Shown here: one piece after another, positions 1-7,453 of the stretch | Numbering within the stretch: the stretch's first letter is position 1 | Layout of the letters: every line of letters begins with the position of its first letter | Assembly (NCBI GenBank): GCA_039800965.1 | Contig: JBDLPS010000008.1 | Location: forward strand, 1-11,408 | DNA length: 11,408 bases | Direction: 5' to 3' | Source of the DNA: ZC4RG30 sp039800965 | GTDB lineage: Bacteria; Pseudomonadota; Gammaproteobacteria; Steroidobacterales; Steroidobacteraceae | Translations under genes and position numbers: made by a program | Notes under the pieces: model-generated | Seen by the model: only the letters and a program-made list of their open reading frames with translations | Database searches by the model: none | Told to the model about the DNA's origin: nothing

Positions 1-1
1 C

Positions 2-883
2 ACCACGCCGCCGGACCTGAAGTTCTTCAACATGTGCGAAGTCACGATCGCCGGCAAGGCCGTCACGGCGCTGCGCCATGGCATGGCCGGCCAGCCGGGC
101 TTCGAGCTCTTCGGACCCTCGGAAGACGGCCAGGTCATCCTCGACGCGATCGTCGCGGCGGGCAAGGAATTCGGCCTGCGCCTGGTCGGTTCGCGCGCCT
201 ATTCGTCGAACACGCTTGAGTCGGGCTGGATCCCGGGCCAGATGGCCGCGATCTACTCGGGCGACGAGCGCATGAAGAAGTACCGCGAGTGGCTGCCGGC
301 CAACGGCTTCGAAGGCAACGCCTCGCTGGGCGGTTCGTACGTGTCGGACAAGATCGACGACCACTACACGACGCCGCACGACCTCGGCTACGGCTTCATG
401 ATCAAGTTCGACCACGAATTCATCGGCCGCGAAGCGCTCGAGAAAATCGCGAACAACAAGCACCGCATCAAGGTCACGCTCGAGCTGAACGACGAGGACG
501 TGGCCAAGGCCATCGCCTCGCAGTACGGCAAGGAGAACGAGCGCGCGAAGTACTTCGACTTCCCGTCGGCCGTGTACTCGATGTACCCGCAGGACGCCGT
601 GCTGTCGAAGGACGGCAAGAAGCAGGTCGGCGTGTCGACCTGGGTCGGCTACTCGTCGAACGAGCGCAAGGAACTGACGCTGGCCTACCTCGAGCCGGAA
701 TCGGCCGTGCCGGGCACGGAAGTGATCTTCGTCTGGGGCGAAGCCCCGAACACGAAGAAGCCGACCGTGGAGCCGCACAAGCAGGTGCAGATCCGCGCGA
801 TCGTCTGCCCGGTGCCGTACGTGGCGTCGGTGCGTTCGGTCTACGCGGAAGGCAGCTGGCGCGAGAAGGGCAAGGCGGAATAA
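2..883 (+). CDS. ligM: LigM/DesA-type aryl O-demethylase, 5'-truncated
   Basis: The reading frame is open from base 2, so the gene begins before the window; the ATG at 32 is internal. About 294 C-terminal residues are present, ending at TAA. The family (GcvT/aminomethyltransferase fold, LigM about 470 residues) moves a methyl group from vanillate, 3-O-methylgallate or syringate to tetrahydrofolate in the cytoplasm. Visible signatures are GSRAYSSNTLESGWIPGQ, with its tyrosine about 226 residues from the C-terminus, and a KYFDFPSAVYSMYP segment in the C-terminal part. As I recall, the catalytic tyrosine of LigM is Tyr247 of 471, the same distance from the end to within two residues, so this Tyr is probably the catalytic one. 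The C-terminal half would be the GcvT C-terminal barrel. Substrate (vanillate, 3-O-methylgallate or syringate) cannot be decided, and DesA is an equal alternative name. A terminator closes the transcript. Confidence 0.85.
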   Translation, partial: TTPPDLKFFNMCEVTIAGKAVTALRHGMAGQPGFELFGPSEDGQVILDAIVAAGKEFGLRLVGSRAYSSNTLESGWIPGQMAAIYSGDERMKKYREWLPANGFEGNASLGGSYVSDKIDDHYTTPHDLGYGFMIKFDHEFIGREALEKIANNKHRIKVTLELNDEDVAKAIASQYGKENERAKYFDFPSAVYSMYPQDAVLSKDGKKQVGVSTWVGYSSNERKELTLAYLEPESAVPGTEVIFVWGEAPNTKKPTVEPHKQVQIRAIVCPVPYVASVRSVYAEGSWREKGKAE

Positions 884-897
884 TCCACCTTGGCCTC

Positions 898-921
898 GGG
901 CTGCCGTGTGAACGGCAGCTC
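898..921 (+). other. Hairpin with GTGA tetraloop before the terminator
   Basis: CTGCCGT (901-907), loop GTGA, ACGGCAG (912-918) pair perfectly over seven base pairs. The stem extends outward through G900-C919, a G-T wobble at 899/920 and G898-C921. No T tract follows, so it is not a terminator alone. It lies 14 bases after the O-demethylase stop codon and 12 bases before the intrinsic terminator. It may stabilise the 3' end of the mRNA or assist termination. Confidence 0.55.
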
Positions 922-935
922 TTGCGCTTCACGAG

Positions 936-958
936 AAGGCCCCGAAAGGGGCCTTTTT
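936..958 (+). terminator. Rho-independent terminator of the O-demethylase gene
   Basis: AAGGCCCC (936-943), loop GAAA (944-947) and GGGGCCTT (948-955) form a perfect eight-base-pair stem with a GNRA-type tetraloop. A run of five T (954-958) starts inside the stem and follows it. This is a classic intrinsic terminator for plus-strand transcription from the O-demethylase. The converging flavoprotein gene stops at 961, right next to it. On the minus strand only a weak T-poor tail follows, so any action in that direction would be weaker. Confidence 0.9.
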
Positions 959-960
959 CG

Positions 961-2226
961 TTACAGCAGGAATTCGCCCTGTCGTGGCCTGCCGGTCTTC
1001 AGGTCCATCGCGGCAAGGATCTGCGGGATGCGATCCCGCAGCTCGAAGAATCCGCGCGTGGCATGCGGCCACAGCAAGGCATCGTGGCTGCGGCGCAGCG
1101 GCTGCAACCGGAGGCCGCGCATGGCGAGCCAGTGCGCCGCATCGGCCAGGCAGGCCTCGACCGGACCCATCGGTGCCTGAGGCGTGAGTATGACCTGCGC
1201 CCCGATGCGCTCGGCCCATTCGGCAATCGAATCACCCTCGAGTCCGCGAAGGCGCTCGGCGGCGTGGCCGAAATGTGCCCCCGCCCTTTCAAGCCCATCC
1301 TCCAGCGCCGCATCGGTGAAGTCCTGCACCTTGGGCGATACGCCGCAGGGTGAGCGAGACGCCACACCGGCGGCACCGGCGATGCCGACGAGTTGACGAG
1401 GATCGATGGGGAGGCTTTCCGGATGGAGGTCCTCCTCGGTGAGCAGCAGCGCGAACCGTCCGGATGGCGGCGCGGTGGGAACCGACGGTACAGCGGTCAG
1501 GGCATGGGTTGCGTTCTCGACCAAGGGCTCCGCGTCAATGACCAGTCCCTGCGGCGCGAACCGCCCAGCTGAGCAGGCGGCGATGGCCTCCGGCCTGGCC
1601 AGATAATGCTTGCCCCGCGTATGCAGTCCTGCAACCCAGCGCCAGGACAAGGTATTGGCGGCGGCATCACCGTCGATGAAATGCCGGAGCGTGAAGTCCG
1701 CTCCGAGCTGCCACGGCAGGCGCAGCGTGAAAATCCAGATCGACGCAAAGCACATGCGTGCATGGTTGTGAAGGTATCCGGTGTCGCGCAATTCGGAGAC
1801 CCAGGCATCGAAGCAGTCGATGCCGGTGACGCCCTGCGTCGCGACCGCGTGCTCGTCGGCCAGCCTGCCAGCGCGACGCAGGCCACCCTGCAACATCGAG
1901 ACCATACGTACATAGTCCGTCCAGACTGACGGGTGCGCCTCGAGGTAGCCCTTGAAATAGCCTCGCCAGAACAGCTCCTCGATGAACTTCGAGGCCTCGT
2001 TTCGGGTGTGTTCCCGCAGGACAGCTTCAAGCACCTCGGTTTCGGTGACGAGCCTGTGCCTGAGCCATGGCGAGAGGCCCGACACCGCCTGCCGCGAACC
2101 CGCGGCACCATACTGGTTGCGACCTTTCGCGTAGGCACGTCCCGCCTGGGGAAGGAAGGCCGCGAGCCGCTCGAGGCCGGCGGCACGCGTCGGCACCGGC
2201 AATTGGGATTCAACGTCCGAGGACAT
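961..2226 (-). CDS. Photolyase/cryptochrome-like FAD-binding protein with apparent reversed domain order
   Basis: The protein has 421 residues. Residues about 10-215 match the helical FAD-binding domain of the photolyase/cryptochrome family: SGLSPWLRHRLVTE (49-62), FIEELFWRGYFKGYLE (81-96), DTGYLHNHARM (148-158) and DGDAAANTLSWRW (185-197). Aligning DGDxAAN with E. coli PhrB places Asn191 at the FAD-contacting Asn378, Trp195 at Trp382 and Trp172 at Trp359, so flavin binding and photoreduction look intact (alignment from memory). The usual N-terminal antenna domain is missing. Residues about 257-405 instead read like a degenerate photolyase alpha/beta domain: RFALLLTEEDLHPESL resembles the first strand (WFRxDLRxxDN), and HDALLWPHATRGFFELRDRIP resembles its last segment. 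DNA repair or blue-light sensing are both possible. No Shine-Dalgarno precedes ATG 2226. A TATTCT hexamer six bases upstream suggests leaderless expression. The gene diverges from the TonB receptor. Confidence 0.85.
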   Translation of the reverse strand: MSSDVESQLPVPTRAAGLERLAAFLPQAGRAYAKGRNQYGAAGSRQAVSGLSPWLRHRLVTETEVLEAVLREHTRNEASKFIEELFWRGYFKGYLEAHPSVWTDYVRMVSMLQGGLRRAGRLADEHAVATQGVTGIDCFDAWVSELRDTGYLHNHARMCFASIWIFTLRLPWQLGADFTLRHFIDGDAAANTLSWRWVAGLHTRGKHYLARPEAIAACSAGRFAPQGLVIDAEPLVENATHALTAVPSVPTAPPSGRFALLLTEEDLHPESLPIDPRQLVGIAGAAGVASRSPCGVSPKVQDFTDAALEDGLERAGAHFGHAAERLRGLEGDSIAEWAERIGAQVILTPQAPMGPVEACLADAAHWLAMRGLRLQPLRRSHDALLWPHATRGFFELRDRIPQILAAMDLKTGRPRQGEFLL

Positions 2227-2323
2227 AGGCCAAGAATAACGCCCCCCCTCGCCCCGCGAGCCGGATCAGGACTAGACTCGCAGCAGGTATGGGCGGCCCA
2301 TCCCGGGCCGAAAAGGATCCAAA
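2227..2323. promoter_or_regulatory. Divergent intergenic region between flavoprotein and TonB receptor
   Basis: These 97 bases hold the starts of both divergent transcripts. On the minus strand TATTCT (2238-2233) fits the TAnnnT pattern of a -10 element, with six bases to the flavoprotein ATG; no good -35 is seen. On the plus strand TAGACT (2273-2278) is a weak -10 candidate, also without a clear -35. AAGGA (2313-2317), six bases before ATG 2324, is the receptor's ribosome binding site. I see no convincing Fur box or other operator. Confidence 0.4.
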
Positions 2324-4852
2324 ATGACCAAGAAATCCCTGTTCGCGCTGACCGCCGTCGCAGCCGCCGTCGCGGCATCGCTGCCCGCCGCCCGGGCGGC
2401 GGACGAAGGTCTCGCGGAGGTCGTCGTCACCGCCACCAAGCGCGAGCAGACACTGCAGGACGTACCGGTCGCCGTGACGGTCACGACCGCGGATACGCTG
2501 CAGAAGGCGGAGATCCACGACATCCTCGACCTGCAGACCATCGTCCCCTCGCTGCGCGTCACGCAGTTGCAGACTTCGACGCAGACCAACTTCCTGATCC
2601 GCGGCTTCGGCAACGGCGCCAACAACCCGGGCATCGAATCCTCGGTCGGCGTGTTCATCGACGGCGTCTACCGCTCGCGCTCCGCGTCCCAGATCGGCGA
2701 CCTGGTCAATGTCGAGCGGGTCGAGGTGCTGCGCGGTCCGCAGAGCACGCTGTTCGGGCAGAACGCCTCGGCGGGCGTGATCAGCGTCACGACGAAGAAG
2801 CCATCCTTCACGCCGACCGGCAGCATCGAGATCGGCGCGGGCGAGTACGACTGGAAGAGCGTCAAGGGCTATTACTCCGGCCCGCTGAGCGAGGGCGTCG
2901 CCTTCAGCGTGACCGCCGGGGCGAATTCGCGCGATGGGTACTTCACCAACCTCGCCAACGGCAGCCACATCAACGACCGCAACCGCGTTGACCTCGGCGC
3001 CCAGTTGCTGCTGAACGCGACGGACAACCTTTCCGTGCGCCTGATCGGCGACTTCGAACGCATCGACGAGAAGTGCTGCGGCGTCGTGAACCTGCTGAAC
3101 GGCCCGACCGGCGCCGTCATCAAGGGCATCGGCGGCAACCTCTATACGGGCCCCTACGCGGACCGCAAGGCCTACCTGAACGGCGATCCCACCAACCTGG
3201 TGCGCAATTCCGGCCTCTCGATGCACGTCGACTGGAAGCTCGGCGCCACGAAGATCACGTCGATCACCGCCCTGCGCACCCAGCAGGCGACGTTCAATTA
3301 CGACTCGGACTTCACCAGCGCCGACCTCGTACCGACGAACGTCAACGACCAGAACATCCATACTTTCACGCAGGAGCTGCGCGCCAGCTTCGACAACGGT
3401 GGCCCGGTCACCGGCCTGCTTGGCGGCTATTACTTCAACGAAAGCGTGGGCTACGACAACCACATCGCCTACGGCAGCCACATGCGCACCTATGCTTCGG
3501 CACTGGTGGGTGGTGCCAACGGCGTTGCGGCCGGCGCAGCGGTGCTGGGTGGGCTGGAAACCTCGCTCGGCATCCCCGCCAACACTTTCTTCAAGTCGGG
3601 AACCGGACTGACGACGAATGCGGACCAGGACAACGAGGCCTACACGCTGTTCGGCCAGATGGATTGGAAGATCGCGCCCAAGCTCACGCTGACGGGTGGC
3701 CTTGCCTACACCAAGAGCGACAAAAACGTGTCGCTCGCCTCGTCCGGCACGGACACCTTCGCCGGGCTGAATTTCGTGCAGATCGGCTTCGCAAGCGCCT
3801 TCCAGACGATCACCGGCCTGCCGGCGACGCCGGCCAACATCGGCGCGGTACTCGCGAACCCGGCCACGGCACCGTACGCGGCGCTGGCAGACCGCATCTC
3901 CGTCACGCCTTGCCCGGCCCCTGCCGGGCTGCCGGCCTGCAACACGGCGCTGGCCCTGTATCCGCTGCAGTTCCTGACGCCAGTCGTGCCCTACAGCGGC
4001 GGCAAGTCGAACGACAGCAAGGCCACCTACACCGTGCGCCTGGCCTACGACCTGCTCGACAACGTGAAGGTCTACGGCGGCGTCTCGACGGGCTTCAAGG
4101 CCACGTCCTGGAACCTGTCGCGTGACAGCAAGCCCTTCCCGCCCGCCACCGGGGACAAGTCCCCGCTCGGCGGCTACGCAAACCCGTACTACGGCCGCTA
4201 CGGCAGCCGCTACGCCGGTCCGGAAGAATCGACCGTCTACGAACTGGGCCTGAAGGGCAAGTGGGCGACGGCTGCGCTGAACGTCGCGCTGTTCGATCAG
4301 GAGATCAAGGGCTTCCAGTCGAACATCTTCACCGGCACGGGCTTCACGCTCGCCAATGCCGGCAAGCAGTCGACGAAGGGCGCCGAGGTCGAACTGCTCT
4401 GGTCACCGCTGAAGGCCTGGGAATTCTCCGTGGCCGGTACCTTCATGGACCCGAAGTACGACAGCTACAAGGGTGCCGAAGGCCCGAACGGCCCGACGGA
4501 CCTGTCGGGCACGAAGCCGGCGGGCATCTCCTCGACCAGCCTGTCGACGGCCGTCACCTACAAGTGGGAATCGGGCGACTGGAAGGGTTTCGTCCGCGCG
4601 GATTACCAGTACGAGAGCAAGGTGCAGGTGGTCGAGAACGTGCCCTCGCAGTACGCGTCGCGCGAAGTGAACCAGCTCAACGCGTCCATCGGTGCGAACC
4701 GCTGGGGCTGGGACTTCATGCTCTGGGGCCGCAACCTGACGGACGAGGCCTACCTGTTGAGCGCCTTCCCCTCGGTCGCGCAGTCCGGCAGCCTTTCCGG
4801 CTACGTGAGCGCCCCGCGCATGTGGGGCATCACGCTGCGCAAGACGTTCTGA
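2324..4852 (+). CDS. TonB-dependent outer-membrane receptor
   Basis: The protein has 842 residues, normal for this family. A signal peptide covers about residues 1-26 (MTKKSLFALT start, hydrophobic Ala-rich core, cleavage after ARA or ARAA). The TonB box follows (AEVVVTATKR, about 31-40), then the plug domain with VPVAVTV, FLIRGFGNG, GVFIDGVY, VERVEVLRGPQSTLFGQNA and GVISVTTKKP (to about 160). The rest is the beta-barrel, ending in the expected terminal Phe (APRMWGITLRKTF). It takes up a ligand too large or too scarce for porins, driven by TonB-ExbBD. The ligand is unknown: no partner transporter, FecR or sigma factor is adjacent. The presumed extracellular parts hold a CC pair (251-252) and a CPAPAGLPAC pair (530/539). 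A Shine-Dalgarno AAGGA sits six bases before ATG 2324. The aromatic O-demethylase nearby hints at an aromatic ligand, but this is only a guess. Confidence 0.95.
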   Translation: MTKKSLFALTAVAAAVAASLPAARAADEGLAEVVVTATKREQTLQDVPVAVTVTTADTLQKAEIHDILDLQTIVPSLRVTQLQTSTQTNFLIRGFGNGANNPGIESSVGVFIDGVYRSRSASQIGDLVNVERVEVLRGPQSTLFGQNASAGVISVTTKKPSFTPTGSIEIGAGEYDWKSVKGYYSGPLSEGVAFSVTAGANSRDGYFTNLANGSHINDRNRVDLGAQLLLNATDNLSVRLIGDFERIDEKCCGVVNLLNGPTGAVIKGIGGNLYTGPYADRKAYLNGDPTNLVRNSGLSMHVDWKLGATKITSITALRTQQATFNYDSDFTSADLVPTNVNDQNIHTFTQELRASFDNGGPVTGLLGGYYFNESVGYDNHIAYGSHMRTYASALVGGANGVAAGAAVLGGLETSLGIPANTFFKSGTGLTTNADQDNEAYTLFGQMDWKIAPKLTLTGGLAYTKSDKNVSLASSGTDTFAGLNFVQIGFASAFQTITGLPATPANIGAVLANPATAPYAALADRISVTPCPAPAGLPACNTALALYPLQFLTPVVPYSGGKSNDSKATYTVRLAYDLLDNVKVYGGVSTGFKATSWNLSRDSKPFPPATGDKSPLGGYANPYYGRYGSRYAGPEESTVYELGLKGKWATAALNVALFDQEIKGFQSNIFTGTGFTLANAGKQSTKGAEVELLWSPLKAWEFSVAGTFMDPKYDSYKGAEGPNGPTDLSGTKPAGISSTSLSTAVTYKWESGDWKGFVRADYQYESKVQVVENVPSQYASREVNQLNASIGANRWGWDFMLWGRNLTDEAYLLSAFPSVAQSGSLSGYVSAPRMWGITLRKTF

Positions 4853-4870
4853 CCCGGACGCAAGCGCGAC

Positions 4871-4900
4871 AGGACCGGAAGCCTCGCGGCTTCCGGTCCT
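4871..4900. terminator. Long perfect hairpin between convergent genes, likely bidirectional terminator
   Basis: AGGACCGGAAGCC (4871-4883), loop TCGC, GGCTTCCGGTCCT (4888-4900) form a 13-base-pair perfect stem. It lies 18 bases after the receptor stop codon, and its edge overlaps the TAG stop of the phosphatase gene (4901-4899). Neither side has a T tract, so it is a poor intrinsic terminator by the usual rule. It may act with Rho or protect both 3' ends from exonucleases. Confidence 0.6.
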
Positions 4901-6449
4901 AGGCCAGGATGGCCGGGCTACCCGCTTCGACGGTGTAGCGCTTCAGGAGATGACGTCCGCTTTGCGGATCTTTCACTTCATCGATCGCCATCAGTTCAAC
5001 GCTCAGGGCCTGTGCGCTCAGTGCGCACTTCAGATATCCCCGGGTCTCTCCAGCCGCATAACGCAGGTTGGCATTGTCACGAAGCCACTGTTGCATCAGC
5101 CGCTGCGGGCGACTGTTGGACGTCAGCGAAGTCGCCACGAATTCCGGGGCGATCGCGGCGGATGAAGGGTCTTCTGCATCCTGCGTCACCTGCCCCACGA
5201 CGAAGGCATGCACGTCGCCGGTAAGGACCACCGGATTGCGCGCGCGCGATGCTTCCAGTGAAGCGACCAGCCGGTCGCGTGCGGCACGATAGGTTCCCCA
5301 GTTGTCGTTGCTGTAACGTCGCGCGGACCCGGGCTGCTCGTCGACCGTCGAAACCATCGTGCCCTGCACGAGGATATTCCAGTCCGTGGACGAAGCCGCG
5401 AGGTTCCGGTCGAGCCAACGCTCCTGCGCCAACCCCAGCATCGTCCGATCGCTTGCGTACATCGCCTCGCAGTTCAGCAGCGCGGGCGGTTCTTCAGCGG
5501 GATAATCCTTCATGCAGGCCTTGGGCGAGCGGTACTGCCGCTGGTCCAGTACGTGGAAATTCGCCAAGGAGCCCCATTGCCGACGTGCATGAAGACCGAC
5601 CGCCGTGCCGCGCGGCGCCGCTGACGGGGGCAGTGGCAGGTTCTCGAAATAGGCGCGATAGGCAGCGGTGCGGCGTGCGATGAACGCGGCCGGATCTTCC
5701 TCGTCGTCGTTCGAGTTCACGCCGGCATAATCGTTTTCCACTTCGTGGTCGTCCCAGGTCAGGAGCCAGGGTGCGATGGCATGCGCCGCCTGCAACTGCG
5801 GATCCCCGTGGTACAGCGCATAGCGCGCACGGTAATCGGACAACGTGCGGATTTCGGGGGAATTGTGGCGCCGGATGGCGCGCTCGTTGACGCCGTACTC
5901 GTAGATGTAATCGCCAAGGTGCAGGACGAGATCCGGTGCGTCGCCGACGATATGACCATAGCCGGCATAATGGCCGTGCTCGTAGTTCTGGCAACAGACG
6001 ACCGCGAAATCCAGCTTGCCGGCAACAGCCGCAGCCGCTGGGAGGGTGCGCGTGCGCCCGATCGGGCTCTGGTGGCCTGCAGCCGTGAAGCGGTACCAGT
6101 AATCACGCGCGGGCTGCAGGCCCCGCGCTTCCACATGCACGCTGTGGGACCACGCGGCAGCGGCACGCACGCTGCCGCGCGCGACGACCTTCGCCATGCG
6201 TTCGTCCAGTGCGATTTCCCAGCCCACCGTGAAATCGCGGGGCGGCATTCCCGCATCCGGGTCGAGGGGGCGCGGCGCAAGGCGTGTCCACAACACCACG
6301 GACCCGGCCGTAGGGAACCCCGACGCGAGGCCGAGTCGGAAGGGGTCATCCGTCAGGCGATTCTCCGCAGCCCTGGCGAGCCTCAGCGGCATGGCGCCGA
6401 CGCAGCCCACGGCGGCCAGCGCCCGGAGAATGCGGCGGCGATCGGTCAG
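4899..6449 (-). CDS. phoD: PhoD-type alkaline phosphatase/phosphodiesterase, Tat-exported, CTG start
   Basis: With the CTG start at 6449 the protein has 516 residues, normal for PhoD. Residues 3-26 form a twin-arginine signal (DRRRILRALAAVG). An N-terminal PhoD-type domain follows (FRLGLASGFPTAGSVVLWTRL, about 37-57), then the metallophosphatase core: VVCCQNYEHGHYAGY (150-164), HLGDYIYEYG (177-186), TWDDHEVENDYAG (231-243) and LTGDVHAF (409-416). These carry the Cys, Asp and His ligands expected for the Fe/Ca site. It should hydrolyse phosphomono- or diesters in the periplasm. The frame is open far upstream, but that part is the shadow of the permease gene. The first in-frame GTG (6410) or ATG (6392) would remove the RRR motif. 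AAGGAG (6460-6455) sits five bases before CTG 6449, and CTGA overlaps the permease stop exactly as ATGA does in coupled genes. Confidence 0.9.
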   Translation of the reverse strand: MTDRRRILRALAAVGCVGAMPLRLARAAENRLTDDPFRLGLASGFPTAGSVVLWTRLAPRPLDPDAGMPPRDFTVGWEIALDERMAKVVARGSVRAAAAWSHSVHVEARGLQPARDYWYRFTAAGHQSPIGRTRTLPAAAAVAGKLDFAVVCCQNYEHGHYAGYGHIVGDAPDLVLHLGDYIYEYGVNERAIRRHNSPEIRTLSDYRARYALYHGDPQLQAAHAIAPWLLTWDDHEVENDYAGVNSNDDEEDPAAFIARRTAAYRAYFENLPLPPSAAPRGTAVGLHARRQWGSLANFHVLDQRQYRSPKACMKDYPAEEPPALLNCEAMYASDRTMLGLAQERWLDRNLAASSTDWNILVQGTMVSTVDEQPGSARRYSNDNWGTYRAARDRLVASLEASRARNPVVLTGDVHAFVVGQVTQDAEDPSSAAIAPEFVATSLTSNSRPQRLMQQWLRDNANLRYAAGETRGYLKCALSAQALSVELMAIDEVKDPQSGRHLLKRYTVEAGSPAILA

Positions 6450-7453
6450 ATCAGCTCCTTTGCCGCGAGCTCTTCCTTGAGATAGCTGTAGTAGACCGGC
6501 GCGGCGACGAGGCCGGGCAGGCCGAACAGCGACTCCATCGCCAGCATCGCCAGCAGCATCTCCCAGGTGTGGGCACGGATCTGCGTGCCGATGATCCGCG
6601 CGTTGACCAGGTACTCGAGCTTGTGGATGGTCACCAGGTAGGCCAGCGAAGCCGTCGCGGCACCCAGGGAATCGCCAAGGCTCACGACGACGATCACCGT
6701 GTTGGAGATGAGATTGCCGACCAGCGGCAGCAGGCCGGCGATGAAAGTCACGGCAATCATCGTCTTCACCAGAGGCAGATGCACGCCGAACAGCGGCAGC
6801 ACCACGGCGAGATAGATGGCGGTAAACAAAGTGTTCAGCGCGGAAATCCTGACCTGCGCGAATACGAAGCGCCGGAAGCTGCCGGCAAGGGCCGCCGTGC
6901 GGGCCTTGAGCGCACGAACCAGGGGTCGGTCGCTCCCGACCGGCGAGTTGGGTGCGAAGGCCATGAGGCAACCGATTAGGATGCCCGCCGCCACGTGCAG
7001 CACGCCCCGACCCACGTTCTCGCCTGCCGTCCGCACCGTCGCCGAATGTTCGCGCAACCAGTTCGACGCGACACTCTCGACTTCCGCCGCGGTGCCGGGC
7101 AGGTAGCCCTGCACGAAAGCGGGCATGCGACTGCGCGCTGTCTCGAGAAGGTCCGCCATCTTCTGCATCAACGCGCCGATGCTGTCCGGTCCGTGGGCCG
7201 TCAGGGCGGCGATGCCCACACCAGCACCTGTGGCGAGCGCCGCGATGGCCGCCACCAGCAGGAAAAGCACGATCAGCTTCCGCGCCTTGATGCTCGTGCC
7301 GCTGAGACTGAACGACGGGGCAGCGCTGTGGATCAACTCATGGGCGAACAACCCGCCCATGAGCGCCGCGAGGAGCTTGAGCTTGAGGATCAGGAACAAG
7401 GTGATCGCGGCAAGGCACCAGGACGCGACGTCGCAGCGTTGGGCGGTATTCAT
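6446..7453 (-). CDS. AI-2E transporter family membrane permease
   Basis: The protein has 335 residues with about seven or eight hydrophobic segments (about 12-36, 59-85, 150-168, 206-223, 230-258, 264-278, 297-325). A long loop about 86-149 is the extracytoplasmic stretch typical of the family. Signatures are the GLLPLVGNLISN loop (240-251), HKLEYLVNARIIGTQIRAHTW (277-297) and the C-terminal GLPGLVAAPVYYSYLKEEL (311-329). The family (YdiK, PerM, TqsA) exports small solutes. TqsA affects autoinducer-2, but most members have no known substrate, so no specific role can be given. It is the first gene of a two-gene unit with the phosphatase. There is no Shine-Dalgarno before ATG 7453; TATAGT lies six bases upstream, which suggests a leaderless mRNA. 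Confidence 0.9.
   Translation of the reverse strand: MNTAQRCDVASWCLAAITLFLILKLKLLAALMGGLFAHELIHSAAPSFSLSGTSIKARKLIVLFLLVAAIAALATGAGVGIAALTAHGPDSIGALMQKMADLLETARSRMPAFVQGYLPGTAAEVESVASNWLREHSATVRTAGENVGRGVLHVAAGILIGCLMAFAPNSPVGSDRPLVRALKARTAALAGSFRRFVFAQVRISALNTLFTAIYLAVVLPLFGVHLPLVKTMIAVTFIAGLLPLVGNLISNTVIVVVSLGDSLGAATASLAYLVTIHKLEYLVNARIIGTQIRAHTWEMLLAMLAMESLFGLPGLVAAPVYYSYLKEELAAKELI
6455..6460 (-). promoter_or_regulatory. Shine-Dalgarno AAGGAG that fixes the phosphatase start at CTG
   Basis: On the minus strand AAGGAG (6460-6455) lies inside the last codons of the permease gene. It is followed by five bases and CTG (6449-6447). No ATG, GTG or TTG occurs in frame near it. This supports CTG as the initiation codon, coupled to translation of the permease. 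Confidence 0.65.

Noticed and set aside
289..1353. 354-codon plus-strand open frame spanning the O-demethylase and the flavoprotein
   Set aside because: It crosses a strong terminator and two convergent genes with clear family matches; the product is Arg/Gly-rich with no domain.
2250..2310. Fur box or other operator upstream of the TonB receptor
   Set aside because: The stretch is GC-rich with no AT-rich 19-base palindrome such as a Fur site.
2210..3481. 423-codon open frame on the minus strand opposite the start of the TonB receptor
   Set aside because: The composition is Val/Ala/Asp/Arg-rich and low in complexity, with no motif. The plus-strand receptor plug domain occupies the same bases.
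4853..4898. Small gene or RNA between the receptor and the phosphatase
   Set aside because: Only 46 bases, almost all taken up by the hairpin.
6450..6971. In-frame upstream extension of the phosphatase to an ATG at 6971
   Set aside because: These bases encode the permease in another frame. The extension would bury the Tat signal about 174 residues inside the protein.
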